Shown here piece after piece: positions 33,090 to 42,008 of a stretch of 50,584 nucleotides of DNA. The stretch spans positions 1 to 50,584 of the forward strand of contig JABFSR010000039.1 in assembly GCA_013140495.1 (NCBI GenBank), given 5' to 3'. Source of the DNA: Verrucomicrobiota bacterium (GTDB lineage Bacteria; Verrucomicrobiota; Verrucomicrobiia; Limisphaerales; JADLHS01). Both the position numbers and the translations under genes were made by a program. The first letter of the stretch is position 1, and each line of letters begins with the position of its first letter. The notes under the pieces are model-generated. The model was not told where the DNA came from and did not search any database. It saw only the letters and a list, made by a program, of their open reading frames with translations.

Positions 33090-35207
33090 TCAGAAGCGGT
33101 ATTGCAATCCCGTGGAAACAACGTGCGCAGAGTAGTCGTTGTTGCCGCCTGAAGTCTCGTCCGAGAAGGTGTAGTACCCATACCGCACCGTCAGCCGAAG
33201 CTTGTTGCTGATGCGGCGCACAATCGTAGCGCTCACACCGTGCTCTTCAGCGCCGCTGCCGTAAGGCACGCCAACGGTCGAGTTGTCCGTGTAATTGTCC
33301 GCGCGATAGTAAGTGCAGCCGAGATTCAAGTCGGTCTTGTCATCCAGCACGAGGCCGGTGTTCAGATTGACCGTCCAATAGTTGTTCTGCGATTTCAATA
33401 CGGCGGCGGTGTAGTCGGACGCCGGAGTTTTCAATCCGCTGACAACATAGTTGAAGCCCGCCTGCACATACAATCGTGACCATGGCGACCAACTCACATT
33501 TTGCGAGAAGATGTGGCTGGTCAGCTTGGACGATTCCGCCTCGCTCAAGCCAGCGGCAGGATCGGGCGTCGTGTTCACCGTGGACAACTGATACTCGTAG
33601 CGGCTCACCAATGTGAGGTTTGCCAGTGGACGAAGCGTGAGGCGCGCGTTGCCGTCGTACGTATCGAAGCTCTGCATCGTCAAGTACGCCGGGTAGCGAT
33701 TCGCGATGGAATTGTTCGGCGTGCTGTCGAGCGTGTGATCGTAATCGTAATTGTTCTGCTTGTAGTAACCACCCACGTCAATGCTCACGCGCCGGGCTGG
33801 ATACCATTTTACTCCGAGGCTGTACTTCTGGAAAAAGCGGGTTTCATCGGTCTCGCGATCAATGGGCGTACCGGGATTGTTGATGCTGTTAAAGATTCCG
33901 CCGTTCTCGGCCACGTTGCCCTGGCCTTCCGTCCATTCGCCCTGGGCGGTAAACACCCAGTTAGTGATGCCGGAATAACGGATGTCGAGACGCTCGCGCA
34001 GGTCAATCGCATCAGCGTCTGCCTCGCTCCTGGTCGCTCCGAATAAATTATTGCCGAAAGTGGAGATCGCCGACGAGTTCGCGTCCCAATCCTGCCGTTC
34101 CACCCGCACGGACGGTGTGATCGTCAACGTCGGGAGCGGTTTGCTCATCAGGTTCAAGTTAAGAACGTAATCATGCTTGCGCGCGGAGCTGAGAAGATTG
34201 GTGTAACCCTGACCGTTGCCCGCATCCGGCGAGAACACGACGTCAAAGTCATTTCCCCAAATGCGACTGCCCGTGGTGTCATTCTCCATATCCGTGAACA
34301 TGAAGCCTGCCGAGAAGAACAGATTGGGCTTGATCCACGTTTCGCTGAAAGCATGGACGTTGAACATGTCGTAGTCAGTGCCCTCCCGATTTGTAATCTT
34401 CTTTTCGCCTGCTATCGCGCCTTCACCAGGATACTGCGAAAGGCTGCGTTTGTTGTTCAGATTGCCAAATTCGTAACGCAAGCCCACGCCGAAATCCGTC
34501 TTCTTGATGTGGTGTTTGACATCCAGTTCGATGATGTCGCGCTTCTCATCAATGGACTGCACCGTCGGCACGAGTCCGACCGAAGGAAACGTCAGCGCGG
34601 GATGCGTTTGCCCCCAGATCGTCGAACCTTTCTCACCATCGCGATAAAGGTGGCTGTATTTGAAATGGAAACTTGGGATGTTCTTCAGCGTGAGACCACC
34701 TTCCAAAGAAAACTCGCCACGATCCAGCGCCAGCGCATGATCGGACAAAGAGTATTGTTGCCCGGCAGGCGGATAGTAACCGCCGTCACCGTTCGACCAT
34801 GTGCGAAAGTTTTCAAAGTTCAGACGGACAAAATACGTCTCCTCCTTTTTGACTCCCAGCACCAGCTTGTAATCGTGCTCATCGAAAATCCCTCGTCCAT
34901 CCACCGAAAACGTGGTCGCATTGGTCAATGCTTTTTGAAAATGGAGATCCTGAATGCCTCCGAATACGCCTTCTGAGAGGCGGCGGGATTGTTCCGCCTG
35001 GGCCCGGCTGCCCGAGGTGAACACACCGCCAGCACCCAGTTCGATCCAGTTGTTGCCAGCCCCTTCACCGCCTTCGAAATTTGAAGCGTCCTTCTCCGCG
35101 CCGGTCGCAAGTCCGGCCCCAAGCGCCAATGTAATGCCGACCACATACCGCCTCGACAACATTGCCCGTGTCGCCCGTTGTTGTTTGACCCGCGCTTTCT
35201 TTTTCAT
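33090..35207 (-). CDS. Outer-membrane beta-barrel of a porin-cytochrome complex (MtrB/OmbB-like)
   Basis: 705 residues, close to the roughly 700 of MtrB-type barrels. The signal region RRYVVGITLALGAGLATGA is followed by alternating polar/aromatic strands throughout (for example FSLEGGLTLKNIPSFHFKYS, LTLVSRYEYQLS, LRLTVRYGYYTFSD), and the chain ends in YRF, the terminal aromatic recognised by the barrel assembly machinery. No enzyme motif is present. Upstream, spaced by 18 nt, is the octahaem cytochrome gene. In Shewanella and Geobacter such barrels sheathe a periplasmic multihaem protein to make a trans-outer-membrane wire. The identification rests on size, composition and gene context; sequence similarity would need a search. 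Confidence 0.8.
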   Translation of the reverse strand: MKKKARVKQQRATRAMLSRRYVVGITLALGAGLATGAEKDASNFEGGEGAGNNWIELGAGGVFTSGSRAQAEQSRRLSEGVFGGIQDLHFQKALTNATTFSVDGRGIFDEHDYKLVLGVKKEETYFVRLNFENFRTWSNGDGGYYPPAGQQYSLSDHALALDRGEFSLEGGLTLKNIPSFHFKYSHLYRDGEKGSTIWGQTHPALTFPSVGLVPTVQSIDEKRDIIELDVKHHIKKTDFGVGLRYEFGNLNNKRSLSQYPGEGAIAGEKKITNREGTDYDMFNVHAFSETWIKPNLFFSAGFMFTDMENDTTGSRIWGNDFDVVFSPDAGNGQGYTNLLSSARKHDYVLNLNLMSKPLPTLTITPSVRVERQDWDANSSAISTFGNNLFGATRSEADADAIDLRERLDIRYSGITNWVFTAQGEWTEGQGNVAENGGIFNSINNPGTPIDRETDETRFFQKYSLGVKWYPARRVSIDVGGYYKQNNYDYDHTLDSTPNNSIANRYPAYLTMQSFDTYDGNARLTLRPLANLTLVSRYEYQLSTVNTTPDPAAGLSEAESSKLTSHIFSQNVSWSPWSRLYVQAGFNYVVSGLKTPASDYTAAVLKSQNNYWTVNLNTGLVLDDKTDLNLGCTYYRADNYTDNSTVGVPYGSGAEEHGVSATIVRRISNKLRLTVRYGYYTFSDETSGGNNDYSAHVVSTGLQYRF

Positions 35208-35225
35208 CGGCTTTGAATTCTTTGG

Positions 35226-36107
35226 TTAGTAGCGGAGCGACGAATTCACCCGCGATCCGTGAACAGCCTCGTGGCAACCCGCCGTCCAACACGTGCCTTG
35301 TTGCACACGAACGGTGTGATCCGCGCCTCCGATGCGAAGTTGTCCGCCCTGCACTTGTTGGAAATGACATTTCAGGCAGAGGTTCGAGTCACGCGCGACC
35401 AGCATCTTGGCGTTGACCGTACCATGCGCGCCGTGACAGGAGGTGCAACCTTCGTGCATCGCTTCGTGCTCAAAAACGTACGGTCCCCTTTGTGATGGAT
35501 GACATTTCAAACACGTTTCATCCTGCGCCTTCAATGCCGTGCTGCCACCCAGATGAATCGAACCTTTGTGCGGCGGATGACATTCCGTGCAATTCATCCG
35601 GCCTTCAGGAACGGGGTGATGACTTGGAAGATTGAACTGGCCGCGAACGTCACCGTGACACGTGAAACAAACTTTTTCGGTCGCTCGCGCCGCAGGTGTC
35701 GAAGGGTTTGCGCCGAAGGTGTTCGCCATTGGGCGACCGGACGCGAAGCTGTAGGGTGGTTTGGTTTCGCCACCGGAATCCGAGTGGATGCTGGCCGGGC
35801 CGTGACAGGATTCACAACCGGCGTTCAACGTGTTAGGCCCACCCATCGTCAGCAACGAGTGGTCTGCGGTCTGGAAAGATTTGTAAATTTCTTCGTGGCA
35901 CTGCTCGCATTCCTTGGAGCCGATGTATTTCGCACCCGGCACTTCCGGCAACATGACGGTGACGCGTTTCACCGTGCGGCAGGAAATTGCTGCGAATCCC
36001 AGGAAAACCGCCATCGCGAGCAGCAAGGCGGTACTGCGGCGCGCAGGCAGCAACCATTGAATCAATCGAGCGGCTGACTTTTTGATGGAGAATTGGTGGC
36101 GGTTCAT
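35226..36107 (-). CDS. Octahaem periplasmic cytochrome of a porin-cytochrome complex (OmaB/MtrA-like)
   Basis: 293 residues. A hydrophobic leader (STALLLAMAVFLGFAAISC) ends in a possible lipobox cysteine. Seven CXXCH sites (CEQCH, CESCH, CFTCH, CTECH, CLKCH, CTSCH, CLKCH) and one CWTAGCH (CX4CH) site near the end make eight haems, as in Geobacter OmaB/OmaC; MtrA has ten. HSLLTMGGPNTLNAGCESC and HHPVPEGRMNCTEC show the regular alternation of this family. It overlaps the upstream nonahaem gene by ATGA and precedes the barrel gene. Expected role: the haem chain inside the barrel. Confidence 0.83.
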   Translation of the reverse strand: MNRHQFSIKKSAARLIQWLLPARRSTALLLAMAVFLGFAAISCRTVKRVTVMLPEVPGAKYIGSKECEQCHEEIYKSFQTADHSLLTMGGPNTLNAGCESCHGPASIHSDSGGETKPPYSFASGRPMANTFGANPSTPAARATEKVCFTCHGDVRGQFNLPSHHPVPEGRMNCTECHPPHKGSIHLGGSTALKAQDETCLKCHPSQRGPYVFEHEAMHEGCTSCHGAHGTVNAKMLVARDSNLCLKCHFQQVQGGQLRIGGADHTVRVQQGTCWTAGCHEAVHGSRVNSSLRY

Positions 36108-37771
36108 TTGTTCAATTCCTGCTGTACCCAGTTCCGAGCGGCATCCAGCAACGTAAAAGCATGTGGCCCGTTGTGTGTGCCGTAGCTGCCGTCGTAAAGC
36201 ACCATGTACAAGTTGAACCTGGCCTTTTTGATGTTATCCGGTATGAGCAATTGTCCCGCTGCATTTGGGCCCAAACCGCCCGGTGACAAATCTCCCGGCG
36301 TTGTGTATTCCCACGCTCTCGTCCCGTACGTTGCATACAACGAACCTGGCGCTTTGGTGGCGGCCCAGGTATCCAGAGAGCCTTTCACCTGCTGAATCTG
36401 GTTCGCAACAATTTCGTGGAACAGTTTCACCAACCCCTCGGCATTCGCACCGTTGCCGTGACAATCGGCGCAGGCTTCATATAAACCCACCTTGAACGAA
36501 TGGCCGGTTACAGCCGCGACCTCCGGCGGACCGTGCTGATAATCCTTGGTCTGCATGTGACAAGTCACGCATTGATTCGTAACCAGAAACAGGCGGCCTG
36601 ATTCATCCGAAAGAAACTCGGTCCCCGCATGGGCCGCAGGTCCACTACTGACACCGGCTGGCAGCACGCCCACCGTGCCCAACAACATATTATATTGCGG
36701 TGAATGATGCGGCGGGCGGCTCGAACTCGTCCACGAAGCACCCCGGTGATTATGACATTGAGCGCAGATGTTGATGTTCGGATTGTATTTGTTCGTGAAG
36801 ATGTCCGAAGTGGTTAAAAAGAAATCATTGGTCGAGGACAACGACTGCCGAAGCTGATTGGTATAAACGAGACCTGTCATCACGTTCGTCCAAACGTGGG
36901 TTTGATGCGGATCATGGCAGACGGCGCAGGTGATGCCGACGTTGGCGTCATTCGTCAGTGTCGCCGTAATAACGTTGGTGGGCGCACCTTTGATCATAGC
37001 CAGCCGGACGGAACCTGAATGGCAACGTCCACAGGAATTGATGCGGCCAGTGTCACTCATGTCCTCGACCACGGCGAAGTGACCGCTCGATTTCCATTCA
37101 TCATAAGTCGGGTGATTCGCACCCGTGTGGCATCCGCCGCACACTTGTCCGGCGATTTCCTTGCGCGGGCGCTTGGTCAGATCCATTTCATTCGCCGCAT
37201 GAGCGGCAGCTGGGCCGTGACAACTCTCGCATTGCACTCCCGCGAGTTGCGGCGTGGCAAGTTCGGTTTTGAAGCCGGTCGGCAGACCAAACCCAACGGT
37301 GTGGCACGGCAGGCAGGAGGCGTTCTTGTCCTGACCAATCGCCTTGAGAGTTTGCAGCGCCTGTGTATGGCGGGTGCTGAGTTCGATGGAATGAACGCCC
37401 TCGTGACATTCAGCGCATGCTTGCGAACCGGCATACTGCGCAGAAGGCCCGGCGACTTTGAAGAATGCGTTGTCTTGCAGATTGGTGATGGTGGTGATGC
37501 GTTTCAGATTCGCGCCACCAGTGGGTAACCAATTTTGATTCGTCAATCCAGACTTCTGATACAATTGATAGTAACCCGAAGGCCCGTCCCATGTGACATT
37601 GACGCCGTTGGTAGTCTTGGAAACTCCTGTCATCACCGGGCGACCGGGGAAGCCGCCGAGTTGAGCCACGCTCAAGTGTTGAACTTCTTCCGCGCCCACC
37701 GAAGTTGAGAACAAAGCAACCAAGGCCAGAACCGGTGCGAAAGCATGTTTGCCTTTTTGCATTGAACTCAT
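36104..37771 (-). CDS. Nonahaem cytochrome with N-terminal FN3-like domain, candidate outer-surface partner
   Basis: 555 residues. Signal peptide FAPVLALVALFSTSVGAEE, then a fibronectin-like segment (about 40-108, VNVTWDGPSGYYQLYQKSG). Nine CXXCH sites follow (CAECH, CLPCH, CESCH, CGGCH, CGRCH, CAVCH, CAQCH, CVTCH, CADCH), in a cytochrome c554-type arrangement. No membrane helix or lipobox is visible. It is the first gene of the operon with the octahaem and barrel genes (4-nt overlap), so it is best read as the exported cytochrome of the conduit. Geobacter OmcB has twelve haems, so this one is smaller. About 140 C-terminal residues are haem-free. Alternative: a periplasmic enzyme of the c554 or octahaem oxidoreductase type. 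Confidence 0.8.
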   Translation of the reverse strand: MSSMQKGKHAFAPVLALVALFSTSVGAEEVQHLSVAQLGGFPGRPVMTGVSKTTNGVNVTWDGPSGYYQLYQKSGLTNQNWLPTGGANLKRITTITNLQDNAFFKVAGPSAQYAGSQACAECHEGVHSIELSTRHTQALQTLKAIGQDKNASCLPCHTVGFGLPTGFKTELATPQLAGVQCESCHGPAAAHAANEMDLTKRPRKEIAGQVCGGCHTGANHPTYDEWKSSGHFAVVEDMSDTGRINSCGRCHSGSVRLAMIKGAPTNVITATLTNDANVGITCAVCHDPHQTHVWTNVMTGLVYTNQLRQSLSSTNDFFLTTSDIFTNKYNPNINICAQCHNHRGASWTSSSRPPHHSPQYNMLLGTVGVLPAGVSSGPAAHAGTEFLSDESGRLFLVTNQCVTCHMQTKDYQHGPPEVAAVTGHSFKVGLYEACADCHGNGANAEGLVKLFHEIVANQIQQVKGSLDTWAATKAPGSLYATYGTRAWEYTTPGDLSPGGLGPNAAGQLLIPDNIKKARFNLYMVLYDGSYGTHNGPHAFTLLDAARNWVQQELNK

Positions 37772-37947
37772 GCTAAACGAGTGTGGAGGTCGAGCTATCC
37801 TTAAATTGCCGAATTTGCATCCTGCGTTGTTCTGCGCTGGACAAACTCATCCAGGTGCTTCATTCGGTACGTCAGGCGCCGAGTTCGGTTTCTGGGCGCA
37901 GGATTCGATTCGGTACGATTCACTATATGCAAATTGCAAACTTGATC

Positions 37948-38904
37948 ATGAAAACGGCAATGAACAAAAAGAATCTCAAATCGGATTTCTCCTTCCCAAC
38001 TCGCGCCTCAGCTCGCACGGGGTTGTTGGTAATCCTTGCACTTGTCGTTGGATTGGCTGTCGGCGGAGTTTGGTACTGGCGTCTGTCAAAGTCTCACGTC
38101 GAGGAATCTGTCGAAGCAGCGACACCGGGCGTGGTCTTGTCCCAGACAACGACCAGGATTCTTGCAGGACTCGATACGACGATTAATCTGAGTTTGTTTG
38201 CCCCAGCCGATGTCAGCGCTCTACCTGCCACCTTGAATGGATTTGTTACCCGGGTTGAAAGCTTGCTGGCCGAATATGAACGAGTCGCAGCGGGCAAGTT
38301 GCGCGTCACCAAATGCGATCCGCAATCCGACGCTGCAGCCAAGGCAGCGGCTGGCGTCGCGGGAATCGTCCCTTTCGCGAGTGAGAACGGAGAAATTGTT
38401 TATCTTGGTCTGACTGTCGGCAACGGCGCGCGCATCGAATCCATCTCCCCGCTTGCGCCGGAATGGGAGACGGCGCTGGAACCAGATGTGACCCGGGCCA
38501 TTCAGCGAGTCAGTGCAAAAAATGTGGTCAAGAGTCAGGTGGTTGATCGGAGCCCGACACAACCGTTGCCCATTGATCCGGCGATCAGTGAGGAATTATT
38601 GCGCATGTTCCCCAACCTTGCTTCGCAGTCGTTCGATGATGCGGCGAAGATCCTCCGCGAATCGGCGCTGGCGGAATTCACCGCTGCGGTTCGCGCAATG
38701 CAACTCAAAGTTCAGGAAACCGAGAAACAACTGGCCGCAGCCCAAGGAAACAAATCGGAAGCCGAACAACAAGCAGCGATGAAACAACTCCGGGCGGTTC
38801 AGGATGTCGAGACCAAGAAACTCGACGAAATCACATCGCGACTGCAAACCCGCATCAAGGTATTGGAACGCCTCAAGACTGTAGAGCGGGCGCCAGGCAA
38901 GTAA
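37948..38904 (+). CDS. GldG-like protein (ABC-transporter auxiliary domain) with single membrane anchor
   Basis: 318 residues from ATG 37948, with an alternative at 37960. One N-terminal helix (GLLVILALVVGLAVGGVWYW, about 30-50) is followed by a periplasmic domain. The start of the domain (VLSQTTTRILAGLDTTINLS, then FVTRVESLLAEYERVAAGKL) matches the GldG/ABC_transp_aux family of gliding and export systems. Residues about 245-310 are a coiled coil (LQVQETEKQL-like, KLDEITSRLQTRIKVLERLK). No ATPase or permease partner is next to it. It is divergently placed between two cytochrome genes (176 nt from the nonahaem operon), so it may help assemble or export surface cytochromes. That role is a guess. 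Confidence 0.7.
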   Translation: MKTAMNKKNLKSDFSFPTRASARTGLLVILALVVGLAVGGVWYWRLSKSHVEESVEAATPGVVLSQTTTRILAGLDTTINLSLFAPADVSALPATLNGFVTRVESLLAEYERVAAGKLRVTKCDPQSDAAAKAAAGVAGIVPFASENGEIVYLGLTVGNGARIESISPLAPEWETALEPDVTRAIQRVSAKNVVKSQVVDRSPTQPLPIDPAISEELLRMFPNLASQSFDDAAKILRESALAEFTAAVRAMQLKVQETEKQLAAAQGNKSEAEQQAAMKQLRAVQDVETKKLDEITSRLQTRIKVLERLKTVERAPGK

Positions 38905-39057
38905 CCTCAATCTCCGACAACCTTAATCTATTCTAATTGTTTCGTGACAATGGATGAGCAGTTTATGCCAAAAGGCGGATAGCTTCCAAACCCATGAACT
39001 CACTAAGGTCATCCCAGCACGGGTGATGTTCGACACTAACAACCACTGAATCCTAAT

Positions 39058-41382
39058 ATGAAATACTTCTCCTCCATCAGACGGGCGACGTTATGCGCGG
39101 CTGGCATTGCATTGCTGGTCGCGGCGGTCGCCACACGCACACAGGCTGCGGCCTTGAACGCTCAACTGGTCCCGCGTCCGCTGACCCCCCAGGAAATCAC
39201 CGCCTACGGTTTGACGGGCGCTCTCAAGGCGAGTGGTTTGACCACCGTAGCGGTGGGACAGCCCACCTATCTGGACGCGCTGATCAATAATGCTGTTACG
39301 AACACGGACATTCCGGTAGTCACGTGGACGTTGACAAATTCGCCGTTCCTCTCCGTAGCGGCGCTCACCAACAGCCCGCTGGGGGCGAACGTGCCAACTT
39401 ACAAGATGGCAGATCGCCCGGGAGCGACATCGACGGCGTGGAAGGTGGCGGATCGCCGGATGTTGACGCCTGACGTGGAAGGCACCTACACGATCAAGGT
39501 TTCGATCGCCACCACCACCAGCGGCAGCACAAATCTGACGCTGACGCTGACGGCGGCCAAGTATCGCGGGATTGACAATTGTGCGCTCTGTCATAGCGGT
39601 TCGATTATCGCGCCGGACAAGTACACGGACTGGTTCCAGACGAAACATGCGCACGCGTTCGAGGATGCCATTGACGGCAAGAGCACGGATCACTTCACAA
39701 AGAACTGCATCAGTTGCCACGCGGTCGGCTTCGATGGCAACACCAACTCGAACAATGGTGGGTTTGATGACATTGCGGCGCAGACAGGCTGGGTTTTCCC
39801 GACGACGCTGACCAATGGCAATTGGGCCGCCATGCCAGCTGCGCTGAAAAACGTAGCCAACATCCAGTGCGAAAACTGCCACGGCCCGGGCAGTCAACAC
39901 ATCTACGGTTCGCCCACGCTGGGCAACACCAATTTGATCTCGGTCAGTTACATTGCCGGCAATTGTGCACAATGTCATGATAGCTTGACCCACCACGTCA
40001 AGACGACCGAGTGGAGTGCTTCCCGCCATGCTGTCTCAACGAGGACGCCATCCGGACCGAGCCGTTACAATTGTGTCCGTTGCCACACGGCACCCGGCTT
40101 TGCCCAATACATCTCACACGCGGGCGCTACCAATGTTTCCTATGCAACCAATACGACCTACGAGGCAATCACCTGCGCGGCGTGTCACGATCCGCACGAC
40201 CCCACCAATCCGCATCAGTTGCGCGCCGCCAACGTTTACACGCTGCCTGAGGGCACCACGGTGACCAATGCGGGTCTCGGTGCCTTGTGCATGAATTGCC
40301 ATCACAGCCGCAATGGTGAGGCGACGAACAACATCACAAAATACAAGCTCGGGCAGCCCACATGGGCTGGCGGTTCGAGCTTTGGTGTGCATGACAGCAC
40401 GGCTGGCGACATGGTGGAAGGCGTGAACGCCATCACCTACGGCAAATTCATTCCCAGCGGCTCGCACAGTGCGGTCATCACAAATGTCTGCGTTGGTTGT
40501 CACATGCAACCCGTTGCCATAACGCATCCTGCATTTGGCCAGGCTGGAGGCCACACTTACAGCATGACCTACAAGGTTGTGAATGCAGGAGTGACTAACA
40601 CAGAGGACCTGGTTGATGTCTGCGTCAAGTGCCATGGTCAGATTGAAGGATTCGACTTCGCTCGCAAGGACTACGACGGCGATGGCGTAATCCAAGGCGT
40701 GCAGACCGAAGTGCAAAACCTGTTGAACCAGCTATCACGACTCCTGCCGAACTCGACCTATCGCGCGGATGGAAACTATGTCGGGGATGGTCTGGTCAAG
40801 ACGAGCGTCTCCACCAAGACCAACTGGCCCACCAAGTTCCTCCAAGCCGCTTGGAACTGGCAGTTTGTCAATGTGGAAGGTAGCAAGGGCGTTCACAACG
40901 CACCCTACGCTGTCGGCGTGCTAAAGGCTTCAATCGGCGACCTCACTGACGATATTGACCATGATGGATTGTCCGACAAATGGGAGATCGCGCAGTTCGG
41001 CAGCATCACCTTGAACGATGGCAACGGCGATGCAGACCACGATGGCGTGAGCAACGCACTCGAAGCCTCAGCCGGCACCAACCCGCTCCTGGCTGATACC
41101 GATGGTGATGGTGTGAATGACCTCGCCGAACTTATGGCTGGTAGCGATCCGTTGAACAACCTTGATCTTCCCGGTTTCGTCGTGAAGATCTACACAGCAG
41201 CCGAAGTTGAGTTCGCATCGGAACTTGGCAAAAAGTATCAGGTCCAAACCGTTTCCGATATCACCGGCACGTGGTTGAACGTGGGTTCGATCACAAACGG
41301 AACCGGCAACAACATCTCGATGGTCAACTCAACGCGCAGCGGTAGCGGCAAGGGCTACTTCCGCGTAGTGCAAGTGCCATAA
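39058..41382 (+). CDS. Nonahaem cytochrome with C-terminal calcium-binding (TSP3-type) repeats
   Basis: 774 residues. Signal peptide ATLCAAGIALLVAAVATRTQA; an N-terminal beta-rich domain (about 30-175); nine CXXCH sites between about 178 and 525 (CALCH, CISCH, CENCH, CAQCH, CVRCH, CAACH, CMNCH, CVGCH, CVKCH); then calcium-loop repeats (DIDHDGLSDKWE, DGNGDADHDGVSNALE, ADTDGDGVNDLAE, about 633-700); and a C-terminal module (KYQVQTVSDITGTWLNVG) shared in style with other surface proteins of this phylum. The combination fits a secreted or surface cytochrome. It is the only cytochrome gene here on the plus strand and ends at a strong terminator, so it forms its own unit. Confidence 0.83.
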   Translation: MKYFSSIRRATLCAAGIALLVAAVATRTQAAALNAQLVPRPLTPQEITAYGLTGALKASGLTTVAVGQPTYLDALINNAVTNTDIPVVTWTLTNSPFLSVAALTNSPLGANVPTYKMADRPGATSTAWKVADRRMLTPDVEGTYTIKVSIATTTSGSTNLTLTLTAAKYRGIDNCALCHSGSIIAPDKYTDWFQTKHAHAFEDAIDGKSTDHFTKNCISCHAVGFDGNTNSNNGGFDDIAAQTGWVFPTTLTNGNWAAMPAALKNVANIQCENCHGPGSQHIYGSPTLGNTNLISVSYIAGNCAQCHDSLTHHVKTTEWSASRHAVSTRTPSGPSRYNCVRCHTAPGFAQYISHAGATNVSYATNTTYEAITCAACHDPHDPTNPHQLRAANVYTLPEGTTVTNAGLGALCMNCHHSRNGEATNNITKYKLGQPTWAGGSSFGVHDSTAGDMVEGVNAITYGKFIPSGSHSAVITNVCVGCHMQPVAITHPAFGQAGGHTYSMTYKVVNAGVTNTEDLVDVCVKCHGQIEGFDFARKDYDGDGVIQGVQTEVQNLLNQLSRLLPNSTYRADGNYVGDGLVKTSVSTKTNWPTKFLQAAWNWQFVNVEGSKGVHNAPYAVGVLKASIGDLTDDIDHDGLSDKWEIAQFGSITLNDGNGDADHDGVSNALEASAGTNPLLADTDGDGVNDLAELMAGSDPLNNLDLPGFVVKIYTAAEVEFASELGKKYQVQTVSDITGTWLNVGSITNGTGNNISMVNSTRSGSGKGYFRVVQVP

Positions 41383-41412
41383 TCGGATTGTCGGTAGTTG
41401 GGGAGTTTGTTG

Positions 41413-41445
41413 AACCCCTCCTCGCGAAAGCGGGGAGGGGTTTTT
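41413..41445 (+). terminator. Strong rho-independent terminator
   Basis: Stem AACCCCTCCTCGC (41413-41425), loop GAAA, complementary arm GCGGGGAGGGGTT (41430-41442) with one G-U pair, then a run of T to 41445. It lies 30 nt past the nonahaem gene stop. Confidence 0.92.
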
Positions 41446-42008
41446 GCTTTGGTTGCACACGCAAGCACGGCCACCACGGCAATTGAGTTCCATGGCTTGT
41501 TTGGCTGGGCTGGGCGTGCCATTCAATCGTTGACTCAAGCGCATTTCTGCTCGGGTGGTTGCCAGCTTACAAATAAGATCATCGCGAGATGGATGTCGAG
41601 GTGAGCCAATTGATTTGCCATCAGCGTGCCCATGCAGGTTCGCCTCATTGCTCCAATTCGCAACTGCCCCACCGACACGCCACCCGGCCAGGCGGTTTCC
41701 AACGGCAGGATATTCCCATCCGCGGTGTGTGAGCGGAGTAAAGGATCAGCCGGAAACAAACACCTTTTCATTGTGCAGCGGTTGTCTGATTGGCCTGCAT
41801 CCTTGGATACTCGACTGCGTCAAAATCCGTAAAATTGGACGGAGCAATGTGTTGAAAATGGCAGACGGCAAAGCTTCGACACAATTGCACGCGTGAAGAC
41901 GAGCCTGCCGTATGTATCGCGCCTATTCGGAAGATGAAAAAGGAAGGGACAAACCGAACACCGGTCTTTCGCTGAACTTGTTTGTATGCTTTTGCGAATC
42001 CCGCCGGT
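41446..42008. other. Gap of about 560 nt without a convincing gene
   Basis: Only short, family-less frames are present, for example on the minus strand near 41535-41771. No tRNA, repeat pair or hairpin was noticed. It may hold decayed sequence between the terminator and the end of hemA. Confidence 0.5.

Noticed and set aside
36104..37771. Nitrite or hydroxylamine reductase (NrfA/Hao type)
   Set aside because: No CXXCK site is present and the haem order is c554-like; the operon context with an octahaem protein and a barrel fits a conduit better.
41535..41771. Small minus-strand ORF (78 codons) in the gap before hemA
   Set aside because: No ribosome-binding site, no recognisable family, and uneven composition; nothing separates it from chance.
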